64,000 nucleotides of DNA, from NCBI RefSeq assembly GCF_000716605.1, contig NZ_JNXE01000016.1, positions 186,001 to 250,000 of the forward strand, in the 5' to 3' direction. This DNA comes from Streptomyces sp. NRRL F-525. Lineage in GTDB: Bacteria; Actinomycetota; Actinomycetes; Streptomycetales; Streptomycetaceae. A program made the position numbers and the translations under genes. Positions 25,095 through 34,045 of this stretch are shown here, piece after piece (the first letter of the stretch is position 1; every line of letters starts with the position of its first letter). The notes below the pieces were generated by a model. That model did not search any database. It was not told where the DNA came from and saw nothing but the letters and a program-made list of their open reading frames with translations.

Positions 25095-25670
25095 TTAAAG
25101 ATCGCTGTGTTGCGCACGCGCGCGTGCCTCGCGCCACTCGGGGGCGAGCACGGACCACACCTCTATGTCGTGTCTTACGCCCCCGTAGGGGTGGGACTCG
25201 CGCAGGACCGCGTCCCTGGTCATGCCCATGCGGCGGGCAACATTCAGGCTCTTCTCATTGCCCGCGGCGGCGTGCCATTCGACCCGGTGGATGCCGCGCT
25301 GCTCGATCGCGAAGTCGATGAGAATCCGTATCGCGCGGGTGATCAGCCCGTGCCCGGCGGCGGCGGGTTCCAGCCAGCAGCCGACCTCGCAGTTGCCCTG
25401 GTCGGCGTGGAAGTTCAGGAAGAGGACCCCGCCGACGAGCTTGCCGTCCAGCCAGATGCCGTGCAGGGAGGCCTCGTCGGCGGCGCGGAGGTCGGCGTAG
25501 CGCTGGAGCATGGCCCGCGCGGAGTCGACGTCCGTCGCCTTGGAGCCGAAGGTGATGAACTGGCCGATGAACTCCCGGCCGCGGTCCAGGTGGGCGAGAA
25601 ACTCCTCGGCGTACCACGGCTCCAGGGGGCGCAGTTCGGCTCCGTCGTCACCCAGGGATATCGCGTACAT
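25095..25670 (-). CDS. GNAT-family N-acetyltransferase (RimJ/RimL-like)
   Basis: A 191-residue acetyltransferase. The acetyl-CoA-binding loop is a variant, CEVGCWLEPAAAGHGLITRA (about 95-114), followed by IRILIDFAIEQRGIHRVEWH, AAAGNEKSLNVARRMGMTRD and AVLRESHPYGGVRHDIEVWS. This is the pattern of RimJ/RimL/YdaF-type enzymes, which acetylate protein N-termini or small amines. ATG 25670 lies inside the end of the MMPL gene (23-base overlap), so it is cotranscribed with and probably coupled to the transporter. The substrate is unknown. Confidence 0.88.
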   Translation of the reverse strand: MYAISLGDDGAELRPLEPWYAEEFLAHLDRGREFIGQFITFGSKATDVDSARAMLQRYADLRAADEASLHGIWLDGKLVGGVLFLNFHADQGNCEVGCWLEPAAAGHGLITRAIRILIDFAIEQRGIHRVEWHAAAGNEKSLNVARRMGMTRDAVLRESHPYGGVRHDIEVWSVLAPEWREARARAQHSDL

Positions 25671-27891
25671 CCTGCTCCTGCTCCTTCGCCAGGACGTCCG
25701 CCACCTCGGCGTCCGTCACGGCGGCCAGCCTCTCATGGGCGGCGCGGCACTCGGGGGGCTCGATGCTGATGCGGGGCAGGACGCGGTCGAGGCCCCGGGG
25801 CAGCCACCAGTTGGCGCCCCCCAGGAGGTGCATCAGGGCCGGCACCAGGAGAGTGCGCAGGACGAACGCGTCCAGGGCGACGGCGGACGCGAGGGCGATG
25901 CCGAACATGGCGATCACGCGGTCCCCGCTGAGCACGAAGGCGAGGAAGACCGAGATCATGATGACGGCGGCCGAGTTGATCACCCGGCTGGTCTCGGCGA
26001 GGCCGACGCGGACGGCACGGCGGTTGTCGCCGGTTTCCAGCCATTCCTCGTACATCCGGCTCACCAGGAAGACCTGGTAGTCCATGGAGAGCCCGAAAAG
26101 GACCGACACCATGATCACGGGGAGGAAGGGTTCTATGGGCCCGGCGCGTCCCAGGCCGAGGAACTCGCTCCCCCAGCCCCACTGGAAGATCGCGACGACG
26201 ACCCCGAAGGCGGCGGCCACGGCGGCGACGTTCATCGCGGCGGCCTTGAGCGGGATGCCGATCGACCGGAAGGCGAGCAGGAGCAGTACGCAGCCGAGCG
26301 AGATGACGACCCCGACGAACAGCGGGAGCTTGCCGACGATCACGTCGGCGAAGTCGTCGTAGCTCGCCGTGACGCCGCCGACGTGGATGTCGAGCGAGGT
26401 GCCGGTCTCGGCCCGGGGCAGCACCTCGGTGCGCAGCCGGTCGACCAGGTCGCTGGTCCGCTGCGACTGCGGTGCCGAGTCCGGTACGACGCTGAAGTAC
26501 CCGGTGGAGCCGCCGGCGTCGTAGGTCACCGGGGTCACGGAGGCGACGCCCTCGGTGGTGCGGAGTGTGGCGTCGAGGTTGTCGAGGGTGAGCTTGTCCT
26601 CGGCGCCGCCGATCTTCGTGACGAGGGTGAGGGGGCCGTTGACGCCGGGGCCGAATCCGGTCGCGAGGAGGTCGTAGGCCTGGCGCGTGGTCGACGACTG
26701 AGGGTCGTTGCCCTGGTCGGAGGTGCCCAGGTGGAGGGCGAGGGTGGGCAGCGCGAGGACGGCCATCACGACCAGGGCGACGGCGCCGAGCAACTTCGGG
26801 TGGCGCTCGACGAACGCGGACCAGCGGGCGGCGAGGCCGGTGGGGAGCTCCGGCTGGGGCCCGTGCTCGGCCAGCCGGCGCCGTTCGCGGCGGCTGAGGG
26901 CGCGGGGGCCGATGAAGGACAGCAGGGCCGGGAGAAGCGTCACGGAGGCCGCGACGGTGAGCACCACGGTCAACGAGGCGGCGATGGCGACCCCGTTGAG
27001 GAAGCCGAGCCGCAGGATCAGCATCCCCAGGAGGGCGATGCACACCGTGGCGCCCGCGAAGACGACCGCGCGTCCGGTGGTGACGACCGCGTTGGTGACC
27101 GCCTCGGTGACGGACAGGCCGCGTTTCAGCCCGCGCCGGTGCCGGGTCACGATGAACAGGGCGTAGTCGATGCCGACGCCGAGCCCGATCAGCATGCCGA
27201 GCATGGGCGCGAAGTCGGCGACGGTCATGGCGTGCCCGAGCAGCACGATCGCCCCGTACGCGGTGCCGACGCTCACCAGGGCGGTGCCGATGGGCAGCAG
27301 CGAGGCGGCGAGCGACCCGAACGCGAGGAACAGCACGAGGGCGGCCACGGCGACCCCGACGATCTCGGCGGTGTGCCCGCTGGATGCCTCGGTGAGCGCG
27401 ATGGCGCTGCCGCCCAACTCGACCTGGAGTCCGTCGGTCTGGGCGGCCTTGGCGACCCGGACGACCGCCTGCGCCTCGGACTTGTCGATGTCCTCGGCCT
27501 GGTGCGCGAAGGTGACGGTGGCGTAGGCGGTGCGTCCGTCGGCGCTGATCCGTCCCGTGCCCTGGCCGTCGTACGGACTGACGACGGAGGCGACTCCGGG
27601 CAGGTCGGCGATCCTGTCCAGGGCGCCGGTCATGGTCTGTTCGACGGCGGCGGCGCGGACGGAGCCGGGGGAGGTGCGCCAGACGACGGTGTCGCTGTCG
27701 CCGCCGAGATCCGGAAACCCCTCCTTGAGCAACTGGGTCGCACGACCCGACTCGGTGCCGTGGGCCTCGTAGTCGTTCGAGTACGCCGAGCCGGTGACGG
27801 CGGCGGCCGCGGTGACCCCGCCGAGCGCGAGGAGCCACAGCAGGACGGCGACAAGGCGGTGCCGAACACACCAGCGGGCAAGGGCTGCCAC
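25648..27891 (-). CDS. MMPL-family RND transporter
   Basis: A 747-residue inner-membrane exporter with the two-fold RND plan. TM1 (RLVAVLLWLLALGGVTAAAA) is followed by a large extracytoplasmic loop, five helices containing GLGVGIDYALFIVTRHRRGL (MMPL signature, about residue 240), a second loop after a cytoplasmic linker, and a second helix set with LFGLSMDYQVFLVSRMYEEW. The Asp-Tyr pair in each GxxxDY segment is the expected proton-relay position. MmpL-type proteins move lipids or hydrophobic metabolites. The adjacent GNAT gene overlaps it. The GTG start at 27891 has GGGAGC upstream. The ~220-bp region above it is relatively AT-rich and probably holds the promoter. Confidence 0.92.
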   Translation of the reverse strand: MAALARWCVRHRLVAVLLWLLALGGVTAAAAVTGSAYSNDYEAHGTESGRATQLLKEGFPDLGGDSDTVVWRTSPGSVRAAAVEQTMTGALDRIADLPGVASVVSPYDGQGTGRISADGRTAYATVTFAHQAEDIDKSEAQAVVRVAKAAQTDGLQVELGGSAIALTEASSGHTAEIVGVAVAALVLFLAFGSLAASLLPIGTALVSVGTAYGAIVLLGHAMTVADFAPMLGMLIGLGVGIDYALFIVTRHRRGLKRGLSVTEAVTNAVVTTGRAVVFAGATVCIALLGMLILRLGFLNGVAIAASLTVVLTVAASVTLLPALLSFIGPRALSRRERRRLAEHGPQPELPTGLAARWSAFVERHPKLLGAVALVVMAVLALPTLALHLGTSDQGNDPQSSTTRQAYDLLATGFGPGVNGPLTLVTKIGGAEDKLTLDNLDATLRTTEGVASVTPVTYDAGGSTGYFSVVPDSAPQSQRTSDLVDRLRTEVLPRAETGTSLDIHVGGVTASYDDFADVIVGKLPLFVGVVISLGCVLLLLAFRSIGIPLKAAAMNVAAVAAAFGVVVAIFQWGWGSEFLGLGRAGPIEPFLPVIMVSVLFGLSMDYQVFLVSRMYEEWLETGDNRRAVRVGLAETSRVINSAAVIMISVFLAFVLSGDRVIAMFGIALASAVALDAFVLRTLLVPALMHLLGGANWWLPRGLDRVLPRISIEPPECRAAHERLAAVTDAEVADVLAKEQEQDVRDIPG

Positions 27892-28109
27892 GAACGTGCT
27901 CCCGGGGAAGGCGAATTGTGGATCTTTGACCGGGAATCCTGGTTCAAGGGATGAACAGCCCGCAAAGAACGCATGAGCAATACAGGGTTCACTCTTGCAG
28001 CAGAAAATGATCGTTTATGACGTTCGTGCGCTGAATCACGGGAGTGGGAGCCAGATCACAGGACAGTAACGGCAACTCTGTAGCCCCGACTGCCGCCTTG
28101 ACCGCCCGC

Positions 28110-28403
28110 TCAGTCGAACTGGTCCCCCAGCGCCATCACCATCGCCCCGACGACCAGCAGCCAAAGCGCCCGTCTGGTACGGCCCCTGGACCCGAGCACC
28201 GACGCGAGCGCGCACACCGCGGCGCCCACCGCGTAGGCAGCCGGGACGAGCACCGGCGCGGCCCCGCTCGCCCGCAGCACCGCAGCGGCCACGCCCGCGA
28301 GGGCCAGCACGGCACCGGTCAGCGCGGCCGTCCAACGGGCCCGTCGCGCGTCCAGCGCCGGGTCCCCGAAGTCCGGTGTCTCGGAATCTCCGCGTCCGTC
28401 CAT
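28110..28403 (-). CDS. Small membrane protein, 3 TM
   Basis: A 97-residue protein, ATG 28403, with an acidic opening (MDGRGDSETPDFGDPALDAR) and three hydrophobic stretches: WTAALTGAVLALAGVAAAVL, PVLVPAAYAVGAAVCALASV and ALWLLVVGAMVMALGDQFD. Function unknown. It is divergent from the methyltransferase gene. I see nothing notable in the 218 bases between its stop and the MMPL start. Confidence 0.7.
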   Translation of the reverse strand: MDGRGDSETPDFGDPALDARRARWTAALTGAVLALAGVAAAVLRASGAAPVLVPAAYAVGAAVCALASVLGSRGRTRRALWLLVVGAMVMALGDQFD

Positions 28404-28520
28404 GGCGGGCGAGGGTAGCGCCTCCGCCTGAGAAACCTGGTGCGCGGCCAACCGACGTCCTCCACAATCTCGTTGCTTCCTCACAGCAACCTACGCAGAA
28501 CCGGAGGACACCGTTCACCG

Positions 28521-29303
28521 ATGCCGGACACCGACCTGACCGCCCGCCTGACCCACCCCGACTACCCGCGCAGCAACACCTACGACGCCAGCTGGACCAT
28601 CGAGAACCAGATGGGCCCGCACGCCCTGTGGCTCCTGGAATGGCTGGCCCCGGCCCTCGGCCTGGACACCCTGCCCCCGGGCGCCCGCGTCCTGGACCTG
28701 GGCTGCGGACGCGCCATGACCTCCGTCTTCCTCGCCAAGGAGTACGGCGTCCAGGTCACCGCGGCCGACCTGTGGGTGAAGCCCGACGAGAACGCCGTAC
28801 GGATCGCGGAGGCGGGTGTCGCCGACCGCGTGCTCCCCCTCCGGGTGGAGGCGCATGACATCCCCTTCGGGGAGGGCACGTTCGACGCGATCGTGTCGAT
28901 CGACGCCTACCAGTACTTCGGTACCGCCGACCTGTATCTGCCCACCCTGACAAGGCTGTTGAAGCCGGGTGGCCGGATCGGGGTCGTCATGCCCGCCCTC
29001 CGGGAGGAACTCGCGGGCGACGAACCCCCGGAGCACCTCAAGCCCTTCTGGGACCCCGGTTTCTGGGCGTTCCACTCCCCCGCCTGGTGGCGCCGCCACT
29101 GGACCCGCGGCGGGACCGTGCAGGTCGAGACCGCCGACTGGCAGCCCGACGGCTGGAAGGACTGGTTGCTGTGGAGCGAGGTGTGCGCCGCGGAGAGTCC
29201 GTACGCGTGGATGGCGGACATGGCCCGTGAGTCGGTGGACCTGGTGAAGGCCGACCAGGGGCAACTCCTCGGCTTCGCCCGGGTCGTGGGCCGCCGGGTG
29301 TGA
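28521..29303 (+). CDS. Class I SAM-dependent methyltransferase
   Basis: A 260-residue cytoplasmic methyltransferase. Motif I RVLDLGCGRAMTSVFLAKEY (about 56-75) binds SAM. QVTAADLWVKPDE gives the acidic end of strand 2. FDAIVSIDAYQYFG is motif IV, and LTRLLKPGGRIGVVMPALRE is post-motif. The C-terminal WDPGFWAFHSPAWWRRHWTR region, rich in Trp, is typical of a cyclopropane-synthase-like/UbiE-like subgroup. The substrate is unknown. ATG 28521 is preceded by CCGGAGGAC 12 bases upstream. It ends at a strong terminator shared with the convergent gatB. Confidence 0.88.
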   Translation: MPDTDLTARLTHPDYPRSNTYDASWTIENQMGPHALWLLEWLAPALGLDTLPPGARVLDLGCGRAMTSVFLAKEYGVQVTAADLWVKPDENAVRIAEAGVADRVLPLRVEAHDIPFGEGTFDAIVSIDAYQYFGTADLYLPTLTRLLKPGGRIGVVMPALREELAGDEPPEHLKPFWDPGFWAFHSPAWWRRHWTRGGTVQVETADWQPDGWKDWLLWSEVCAAESPYAWMADMARESVDLVKADQGQLLGFARVVGRRV

Positions 29304-29307
29304 CGGG

Positions 29308-29340
29308 AACGGCCCCGGAGAGCGGGTCTCCGGGGCCGTT
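29308..29340. terminator. Bidirectional terminator between methyltransferase and gatB
   Basis: A perfect 14-bp inverted repeat, AACGGCCCCGGAGA (29308-29321) with TCTCCGGGGCCGTT (29327-29340), around a 5-base loop, between two convergent stops. Confidence 0.85.
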
Positions 29341-29357
29341 CGCTGGGGCGTACTGGC

Positions 29358-30872
29358 TCAGCCTTCGCTGACACCCAGCTGCTCCAGGATGAGCTCCTTG
29401 ACGCGGGCCGCGTCGGCCTGGCCCCGGGTGGCCTTCATGACCGCGCCGACCAGCGCGCCGACCGCGGCCACCTTGCCGCCGCGGATCTTGTCGGCGACGC
29501 CCGGGTTGCCGGCGATGGCCTCCTGGACGGCGGTGGTGAGGGCGCCGTCGTCCGAGACGACCTTCAGGCCGCGCTTCTCGACGACCTCGTCCGGGGTGCC
29601 CTCGCCGGCGAGGACGCCTTCGATGACCTGGCGGGCGAGCTTGTCGTTCAGGTCGCCGGCCGTGACCAGCGCGGTGACCCGGGCGACCTGCTCCGGCGTG
29701 ATGGGCAGCTCGTCGAGCGCCTTGCCGGACTCGTTGGCGCTGCGGGCGAGTTCGCCCATCCACCACTTGCGGGCGGAGGCCGCGTCGGCACCGGCGTCGA
29801 TCGTGGCGACGATCGGGTCGATGGCACCGGCGTTGAGGATCGACTGCATGTCGAACGCGGTGATCCCCCACTCCTCGCTCAGCCGGTTGCGGCGGGCGAG
29901 CGGCTGCTCGGGCAGACCGCCGCGGATCTCCTCGACCCACTCGCGCGAGGGGGCCACCGGAACGAGGTCCGGCTCGGGGAAGTAGCGGTAGTCCTCCGCC
30001 TCCTCCTTCACGCGGCCCGAGGTCGTCGACCCGGTGTCCTCGTGGAAGTGGCGGGTCTCCTGGATGATCGTGCCGCCGGAGTTCAGCACCGCGGCGTGGC
30101 GCTGGATCTCGTAACGGGCGGCACGCTCCACGGAACGCAGCGAGTTGACGTTCTTCGTCTCGCTCCGGGTGCCGAACTTCTCTCGGCCGTGCGGGCGCAG
30201 CGACAGGTTCACGTCGCAGCGCATCTGCCCCTGCTCCATACGGGCTTCCGACACACCGAGCGCCCGGATCAGCTCGCGCAGCTCGGCGACGTACGCCTTC
30301 GCGACCTCGGGAGCACGCTCACCGGCGCCCTCGATCGGCTTGGTGACGATCTCGATGAGGGGGATGCCGGCGCGGTTGTAGTCGAGCAGCGAGTGCGAGG
30401 CGCCGTGGATACGGCCCGTCGCGCCGCCGACGTGCAGCGACTTGCCGGTGTCCTCCTCCATGTGGGCGCGCTCGATCTGCACCCGGAAGGTCTCGCCGTC
30501 CTCCAACTGGACGTCCAGATAGCCGTTGAAGGCGATCGGCTCGTCGTACTGGGAGGTCTGGAAGTTCTTCGGCATGTCCGGATAGAAGTAGTTCTTCCGG
30601 GCGAAGCGGCACCACTCGGCGATCTCGCAGTTCAGCGCGAGGCCGATCTTGATCGCGGACTCGACGCCGATCGCGTTGACGACCGGGAGCGCGCCGGGCA
30701 TGCCGAGGCACGTCGGGCAGGTCTGCGAGTTGGGCTCGGCGCCCAGCTCGGTCGAACAGCCGCAGAACATCTTGGTCTTGGTGCCGAGTTCGACATGGAC
30801 CTCAAGGCCCATGACGGGGTCGTACGACGCGAGAGCGTCCTCGTACGACTCCAGGTCGGTCGTGGTGGTCAC
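29358..30872 (-). CDS. gatB: Aspartyl/glutamyl-tRNA amidotransferase subunit B
   Basis: The tRNA-binding kinase-like subunit of GatCAB, which converts Glu-tRNA(Gln), and Asp-tRNA(Asn) where needed, to the amidated forms. It has 504 residues. Motifs are [20 protein letters not shown] (about 23-42), with Cys pairs in FCGC and CPTCLG (zinc site), [36 protein letters not shown] and [12 protein letters not shown]. The C-terminal YqeY-like domain includes [20 protein letters not shown]. The GTG start at 30872 has GAGAGGG upstream. It is the last gene of gatC-gatA-X-gatB and is separated from gatA by an 80-residue gene. Confidence 0.97.
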   Translation of the reverse strand: MTTTTDLESYEDALASYDPVMGLEVHVELGTKTKMFCGCSTELGAEPNSQTCPTCLGMPGALPVVNAIGVESAIKIGLALNCEIAEWCRFARKNYFYPDMPKNFQTSQYDEPIAFNGYLDVQLEDGETFRVQIERAHMEEDTGKSLHVGGATGRIHGASHSLLDYNRAGIPLIEIVTKPIEGAGERAPEVAKAYVAELRELIRALGVSEARMEQGQMRCDVNLSLRPHGREKFGTRSETKNVNSLRSVERAARYEIQRHAAVLNSGGTIIQETRHFHEDTGSTTSGRVKEEAEDYRYFPEPDLVPVAPSREWVEEIRGGLPEQPLARRNRLSEEWGITAFDMQSILNAGAIDPIVATIDAGADAASARKWWMGELARSANESGKALDELPITPEQVARVTALVTAGDLNDKLARQVIEGVLAGEGTPDEVVEKRGLKVVSDDGALTTAVQEAIAGNPGVADKIRGGKVAAVGALVGAVMKATRGQADAARVKELILEQLGVSEG

Positions 30873-30887
30873 GGTGAACTTTCCCTC

Positions 30888-31130
30888 TCAGCCCAGCAGG
30901 ACGTCGTCGTCGCCCAGCCGCTTCAGCTCGCGGTACAGGATGGCGAAGCCGGTGACGAGCGCGACGGCGGACACCGTGGCGTCGATCAGACGGAGCGTGT
31001 CGTGCTCGGTGCGCGCCTTCTTGATCTGCTTGGCGACACCCAGCGCGCCGAACGCGGTGGTGGCCATCGACACGTACGTGCCGGACTTGGACTTCTTGAA
31101 GCCCTTGGCCTTCGACAGTGCATTGCTCAC
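30888..31130 (-). CDS. Small conserved protein between gatA and gatB
   Basis: An 80-residue protein of unknown function, [20 protein letters not shown] onward. A Lys-rich N-terminus precedes one or two hydrophobic stretches ([18 protein letters not shown] and [20 protein letters not shown]), then [14 protein letters not shown]. The GTG start at 31130 overlaps the gatA stop in a GTGA, and gatB begins 15 bases after its stop. It is therefore expressed with GatCAB and coupled to gatA. I recall a gene in this position in other Streptomyces. A role with the amidotransferase is suggested only by position. Confidence 0.72.
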   Translation of the reverse strand: MSNALSKAKGFKKSKSGTYVSMATTAFGALGVAKQIKKARTEHDTLRLIDATVSAVALVTGFAILYRELKRLGDDDVLLG

Positions 31131-32629
31131 AGCGACGGTGCCTCCTCAAGCAGCGGGTGGCCCCACTTTTCCACGAAGGCGGCCTCGACGGCGGCGCCGA
31201 CCTTGTAAAGACGGTCGTCCTTCAGCGCCGGGGCGATGATCTGCAGCCCGACCGGGAGACCGTCCTCCGGCGCGAGACCGCAGGGCAGCGACATGGCCGA
31301 GTTGCCCGCCAGGTTGGTCGGGATGGTGCACAGGTCCGCGAGGTACATCGCCATCGGGTCGTCGGCGCGCTCGCCGATCGGGAAGGCGGTGGTCGGCGTG
31401 GTCGGCGAGACGATCACGTCGACGCTCTCGAACGACTTCTCGAAGTCGCGCGTGATGAGCGTACGGACCTTCTGGGCGCTGCCGTAGTACGCGTCGTAGT
31501 AGCCGGAGCTCAGCGCGTACGTCCCGAGCATGATGCGGCGCTTCACCTCGGGGCCGAAGCCCGCCTCACGGGTGATGGAGGTGACCTCTTCGGCCGAGTG
31601 GGTGCCGTCGTCGCCGACCCGGAGGCCGTAGCGCAGGCCGTCGAAGCGGGCCAGGTTCGACGAGCACTCGGAGGGCGCGATCAGGTAGTACGCCGACAGG
31701 GCGAGGTCGAAGGACGGGCAGTCCAACTCGACGATTTCCGCGCCCAGTTCCTTCAGCACCGCGACGGCCTCGTCGAAGCGCTGGATGACGCCGGCCTGGT
31801 AGCCCTCGCCGCGGAACTGCTTGACGACGCCTACGCGCATGCCCTGCACGCTGCCGTTGCGGGCGGCCTCGACGACCGGCGGGACCGGGGCGTCGATCGA
31901 CGTGGAGTCGAGCGGGTCGTGTCCGGCGATCGCCTCGTGCAGGAGCGCCGCGTCCAGGACCGTACGGGCGCACGGGCCGCCCTGGTCCAGGGAGCTGGAG
32001 AAGGCGACCATGCCGTAGCGGGAGACCGCACCGTACGTCGGCTTGACACCGACCGTGCCGGTGACGGCGGCGGGCTGGCGGATGGAACCGCCGGTGTCCG
32101 TGCCGATCGCGAGCGGCGACTGGAAGGAGGCGAGCGCGGCGGAGGAACCGCCACCGGAGCCGCCGGGGATCTTGGTGAGGTCCCAGGGGTTGCCGGTAGG
32201 CCCGTAAGCACTGTTCTCGGTGCTGGACCCCATGGCGAACTCGTCCATGTTGGTCTTGCCGAGGATGACGACGTCGGCGGCCTTCAGCCGCTTGGTGACG
32301 GTCGCGTCGTACGGCGGGATCCAGCCTTCGAGGATCTTGGAGCCGACCGTGGTCGGGATGCCCTCGGTGGTGAAGATGTCCTTGAGCGCGAGCGGTACGC
32401 CGGCCAGCGGGCCGAGCTGCTCGCCCCTGGCCCGCTTCTCGTCGACGGCGCGGGCCTGCGCGAGGGCGCCCTCGCGGTCGACGTGCAGGAAGGCGTGCAC
32501 CTTCGCGTCGACTTCCTCGATCCGGGCGAGGTGGGCCTCGGTGACCTCGACGGCCGTGAGCACGCCGGACGCGATGTTCGCGGCGATCTCGGCGGCGGTG
32601 AGCCGGATGATGCTGCTGTGGTCCGTCAT
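31127..32629 (-). CDS. gatA: Glutamyl-tRNA(Gln) amidotransferase subunit A
   Basis: The amidase subunit of GatCAB that releases ammonia from glutamine. It has 500 residues of the amidase-signature family. The catalytic Lys lies in [19 protein letters not shown] (about 80) and the Ser-Ser pair in [20 protein letters not shown], followed by [19 protein letters not shown] (about 150-190), where the Ser-cisSer-Lys triad is complete. The downstream [20 protein letters not shown] is typical. It begins 5 bases after gatC and ends in the GTGA overlap with the small gene. Confidence 0.97.
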   Translation of the reverse strand: MTDHSSIIRLTAAEIAANIASGVLTAVEVTEAHLARIEEVDAKVHAFLHVDREGALAQARAVDEKRARGEQLGPLAGVPLALKDIFTTEGIPTTVGSKILEGWIPPYDATVTKRLKAADVVILGKTNMDEFAMGSSTENSAYGPTGNPWDLTKIPGGSGGGSSAALASFQSPLAIGTDTGGSIRQPAAVTGTVGVKPTYGAVSRYGMVAFSSSLDQGGPCARTVLDAALLHEAIAGHDPLDSTSIDAPVPPVVEAARNGSVQGMRVGVVKQFRGEGYQAGVIQRFDEAVAVLKELGAEIVELDCPSFDLALSAYYLIAPSECSSNLARFDGLRYGLRVGDDGTHSAEEVTSITREAGFGPEVKRRIMLGTYALSSGYYDAYYGSAQKVRTLITRDFEKSFESVDVIVSPTTPTTAFPIGERADDPMAMYLADLCTIPTNLAGNSAMSLPCGLAPEDGLPVGLQIIAPALKDDRLYKVGAAVEAAFVEKWGHPLLEEAPSL

Positions 32630-32634
32630 GGTGG

Positions 32635-32931
32635 TTAGTCCTCCCCCAGGATCTGCGGCACCTTGAAACGCTGCTGCTCCTGGGCCGGGGCGCCGGAGAG
32701 CGCCTGCTCGGGGGTGAGCGAGGGACGGACCTCGTCCGCGCGCATGACGTTCGTCAGCGGCAGCGGGTGGGAGGTCGGCGGTACGTCTTGGTCGGCGACC
32801 TCGCTGACGCGGGCGACCGCGCCGATGATGTCGTCCAGCTGTCCCGCGAAGTGTTCGAGCTCTTCGGGCTTCAGCTCCAGACGCGCCAGCCGGGCGAGGT
32901 GGGCGACCTCCTCGCGCGTGATGCCAGGCAT
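32635..32931 (-). CDS. gatC: Aspartyl/glutamyl-tRNA amidotransferase subunit C
   Basis: A 98-residue clamp subunit that stabilises the GatA-GatB interface. It starts [20 protein letters not shown] and shows [40 protein letters not shown] and, at the end, [15 protein letters not shown]. These match the family across its full length. ATG 32931 has AGAGGA about nine bases upstream. It is the first gene of the gat operon; the promoter should lie in the 92-base gap up to 33023, where I see no clear element. Confidence 0.96.
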   Translation of the reverse strand: MPGITREEVAHLARLARLELKPEELEHFAGQLDDIIGAVARVSEVADQDVPPTSHPLPLTNVMRADEVRPSLTPEQALSGAPAQEQQRFKVPQILGED

Positions 32932-33023
32932 GCGGCGTTCCTCTGGGGTGAGTGTGTGTGGTTTGGCGCCAATCCTATGGGGCGGGGGCCCTCAGCCGTT
33001 AAACGGTTTCGCCGGGACCCCGG

Positions 33024-33518
33024 TCACCGGCCTCGCGCGTCCCACACCGGGCTCTTCATGAAGTGGTTGTCGTACAGCTCCTGCACCTCCAGAAGGCTCT
33101 CCGGACCGACCTCTCCGAGGGCGATGCGCTGGAGGTGACGGAAGTACTCGAAGCGCTCGACACCGGGGGTGATGACGATGAGGAGGTCGGCGTCGGCACC
33201 GGGTGCGGCGGCGAAGGCGTGGGGCAGGCCCGGCGGGACGACGACCAGGTCACCGGGTCCGGCGGTGACGACCTGGTCGCCGGAGAGGATCTCGGCGGCG
33301 CCGTCGAGCAGGAAGAACATCTCGGCGGAGTTGTCGTGCCAGTGCGGCTTGGCGCCGTCCGCTCCCCCGCTGAGGGTGACGCGCTGGGTGGACAGCGCCC
33401 CGCCGGTCGCGCTGCTGTCCGCCAGCAGCTTGACGGTGGTCGGCGCCCGGCCGACGACCTCGGCCTCGGCCTCGCGGACGATCACGGACTCGTCGAACTT
33501 CGGTACGAGCAACGACAT
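33024..33518 (-). CDS. Cupin-domain protein
   Basis: A 164-residue single-domain cupin. Motif 1 is AKPHWHDNSAEMFFLLDGAA, holding H-x-H and Glu ligands. Motif 2 is PGDLVVVPPGLPHAFAAAPG, with the third His. It therefore probably binds a metal in a small beta-barrel. The C-terminal helix FEYFRHLQRIALGEVGPES is typical of actinobacterial cupin_2 proteins. Enzyme or sugar-binding roles are both possible. It is 59 bases downstream of the DUF4267 gene on the same strand and may be part of the same TetR-controlled unit, although the spacing leaves room for other arrangements. Confidence 0.85.
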   Translation of the reverse strand: MSLLVPKFDESVIVREAEAEVVGRAPTTVKLLADSSATGGALSTQRVTLSGGADGAKPHWHDNSAEMFFLLDGAAEILSGDQVVTAGPGDLVVVPPGLPHAFAAAPGADADLLIVITPGVERFEYFRHLQRIALGEVGPESLLEVQELYDNHFMKSPVWDARGR

Positions 33519-33577
33519 TTCGGGGCCCCGTTCGGATGAGGAATGCGGACGAGAAGGAGAAGCACGACTCGGACGGC

Positions 33578-33949
33578 TCAGGCAAGGAACAGCAGCACGG
33601 CACTGATCAGTACAACGATCGCCGTGGCGAAGTGGATCCCGAAAGCGACGGCTTTCGCCCCGCCGTGGCGCAGCACTATCAGGGTGTCGCCGAACGGCAC
33701 GAGGGCCACGCCGAGCATGAACCAGGCCTCCGCGTGCGCCCCGGCGAAGGCCAGCACCGCGAGGCCCACCACGCCCAGCGTGCCGTCCCTGAGGCCCTTG
33801 ATCGTGAGGTAGGCGCCGGCGTCACCGGCGGGGTCGGCCGGGACCCCGTAACCGGCGGCGGCGGAGCCGGGCTGGAACAGGAACCGGTAGCCCAGGAACA
33901 GGCAGAACAGGTCGAGCACGATCGCCAGGGTGTACGCGGTGATGGTCAT
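33578..33949 (-). CDS. DUF4267-type small membrane protein
   Basis: A 123-residue membrane protein with four helices: TAYTLAIVLDLFCLFLGYRF, LRDGTLGVVGLAVLAFAGAH, WFMLGVALVPFGDTLIVLRH and FGIHFATAIVVLISAVLLFL. The spacing and the GAYLTIKGLRDGTLGV segment match DUF4267. Function unknown. ATG 33949 has a strong GAGGAG nine bases upstream. It is divergent from a TetR regulator with two matching palindromes between them, so repression by that regulator is likely. Confidence 0.82.
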   Translation of the reverse strand: MTITAYTLAIVLDLFCLFLGYRFLFQPGSAAAGYGVPADPAGDAGAYLTIKGLRDGTLGVVGLAVLAFAGAHAEAWFMLGVALVPFGDTLIVLRHGGAKAVAFGIHFATAIVVLISAVLLFLA

Positions 33950-33972
33950 GCCACTTCTCCTCGTCTCGTTTT

Positions 33973-34035
33973 CTAGCAACGCTAGCGACAAGAGCGAAGC
34001 TAACAGAGCATCGAAAGAAACGCTAGCGATGCTAG
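33973..34035. promoter_or_regulatory. Paired TetR operators CTAGCnnnGCTAG
   Basis: CTAGCAACGCTAG (33973-33985) and CTAGCGATGCTAG (34023-34035) are perfect 5-bp-arm palindromes exactly 50 bp apart. Extended to 18 bp, one is the near-exact reverse complement of the other (TTCTAGCAnCGCTAGCGn). The second overlaps TAGAAT (34033-34038), which lies 7 bases before the TetR ATG and is probably its leaderless -10. The layout fits autoregulation plus repression of the DUF4267/cupin side. Confidence 0.72.
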
Positions 34036-34045
34036 AATCCCGGGC

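Noticed and set aside
25510..27954. An 814-codon open frame opposite the MMPL gene
   Set aside because: Acidic, repetitive shadow sequence with no membrane segments or motifs.
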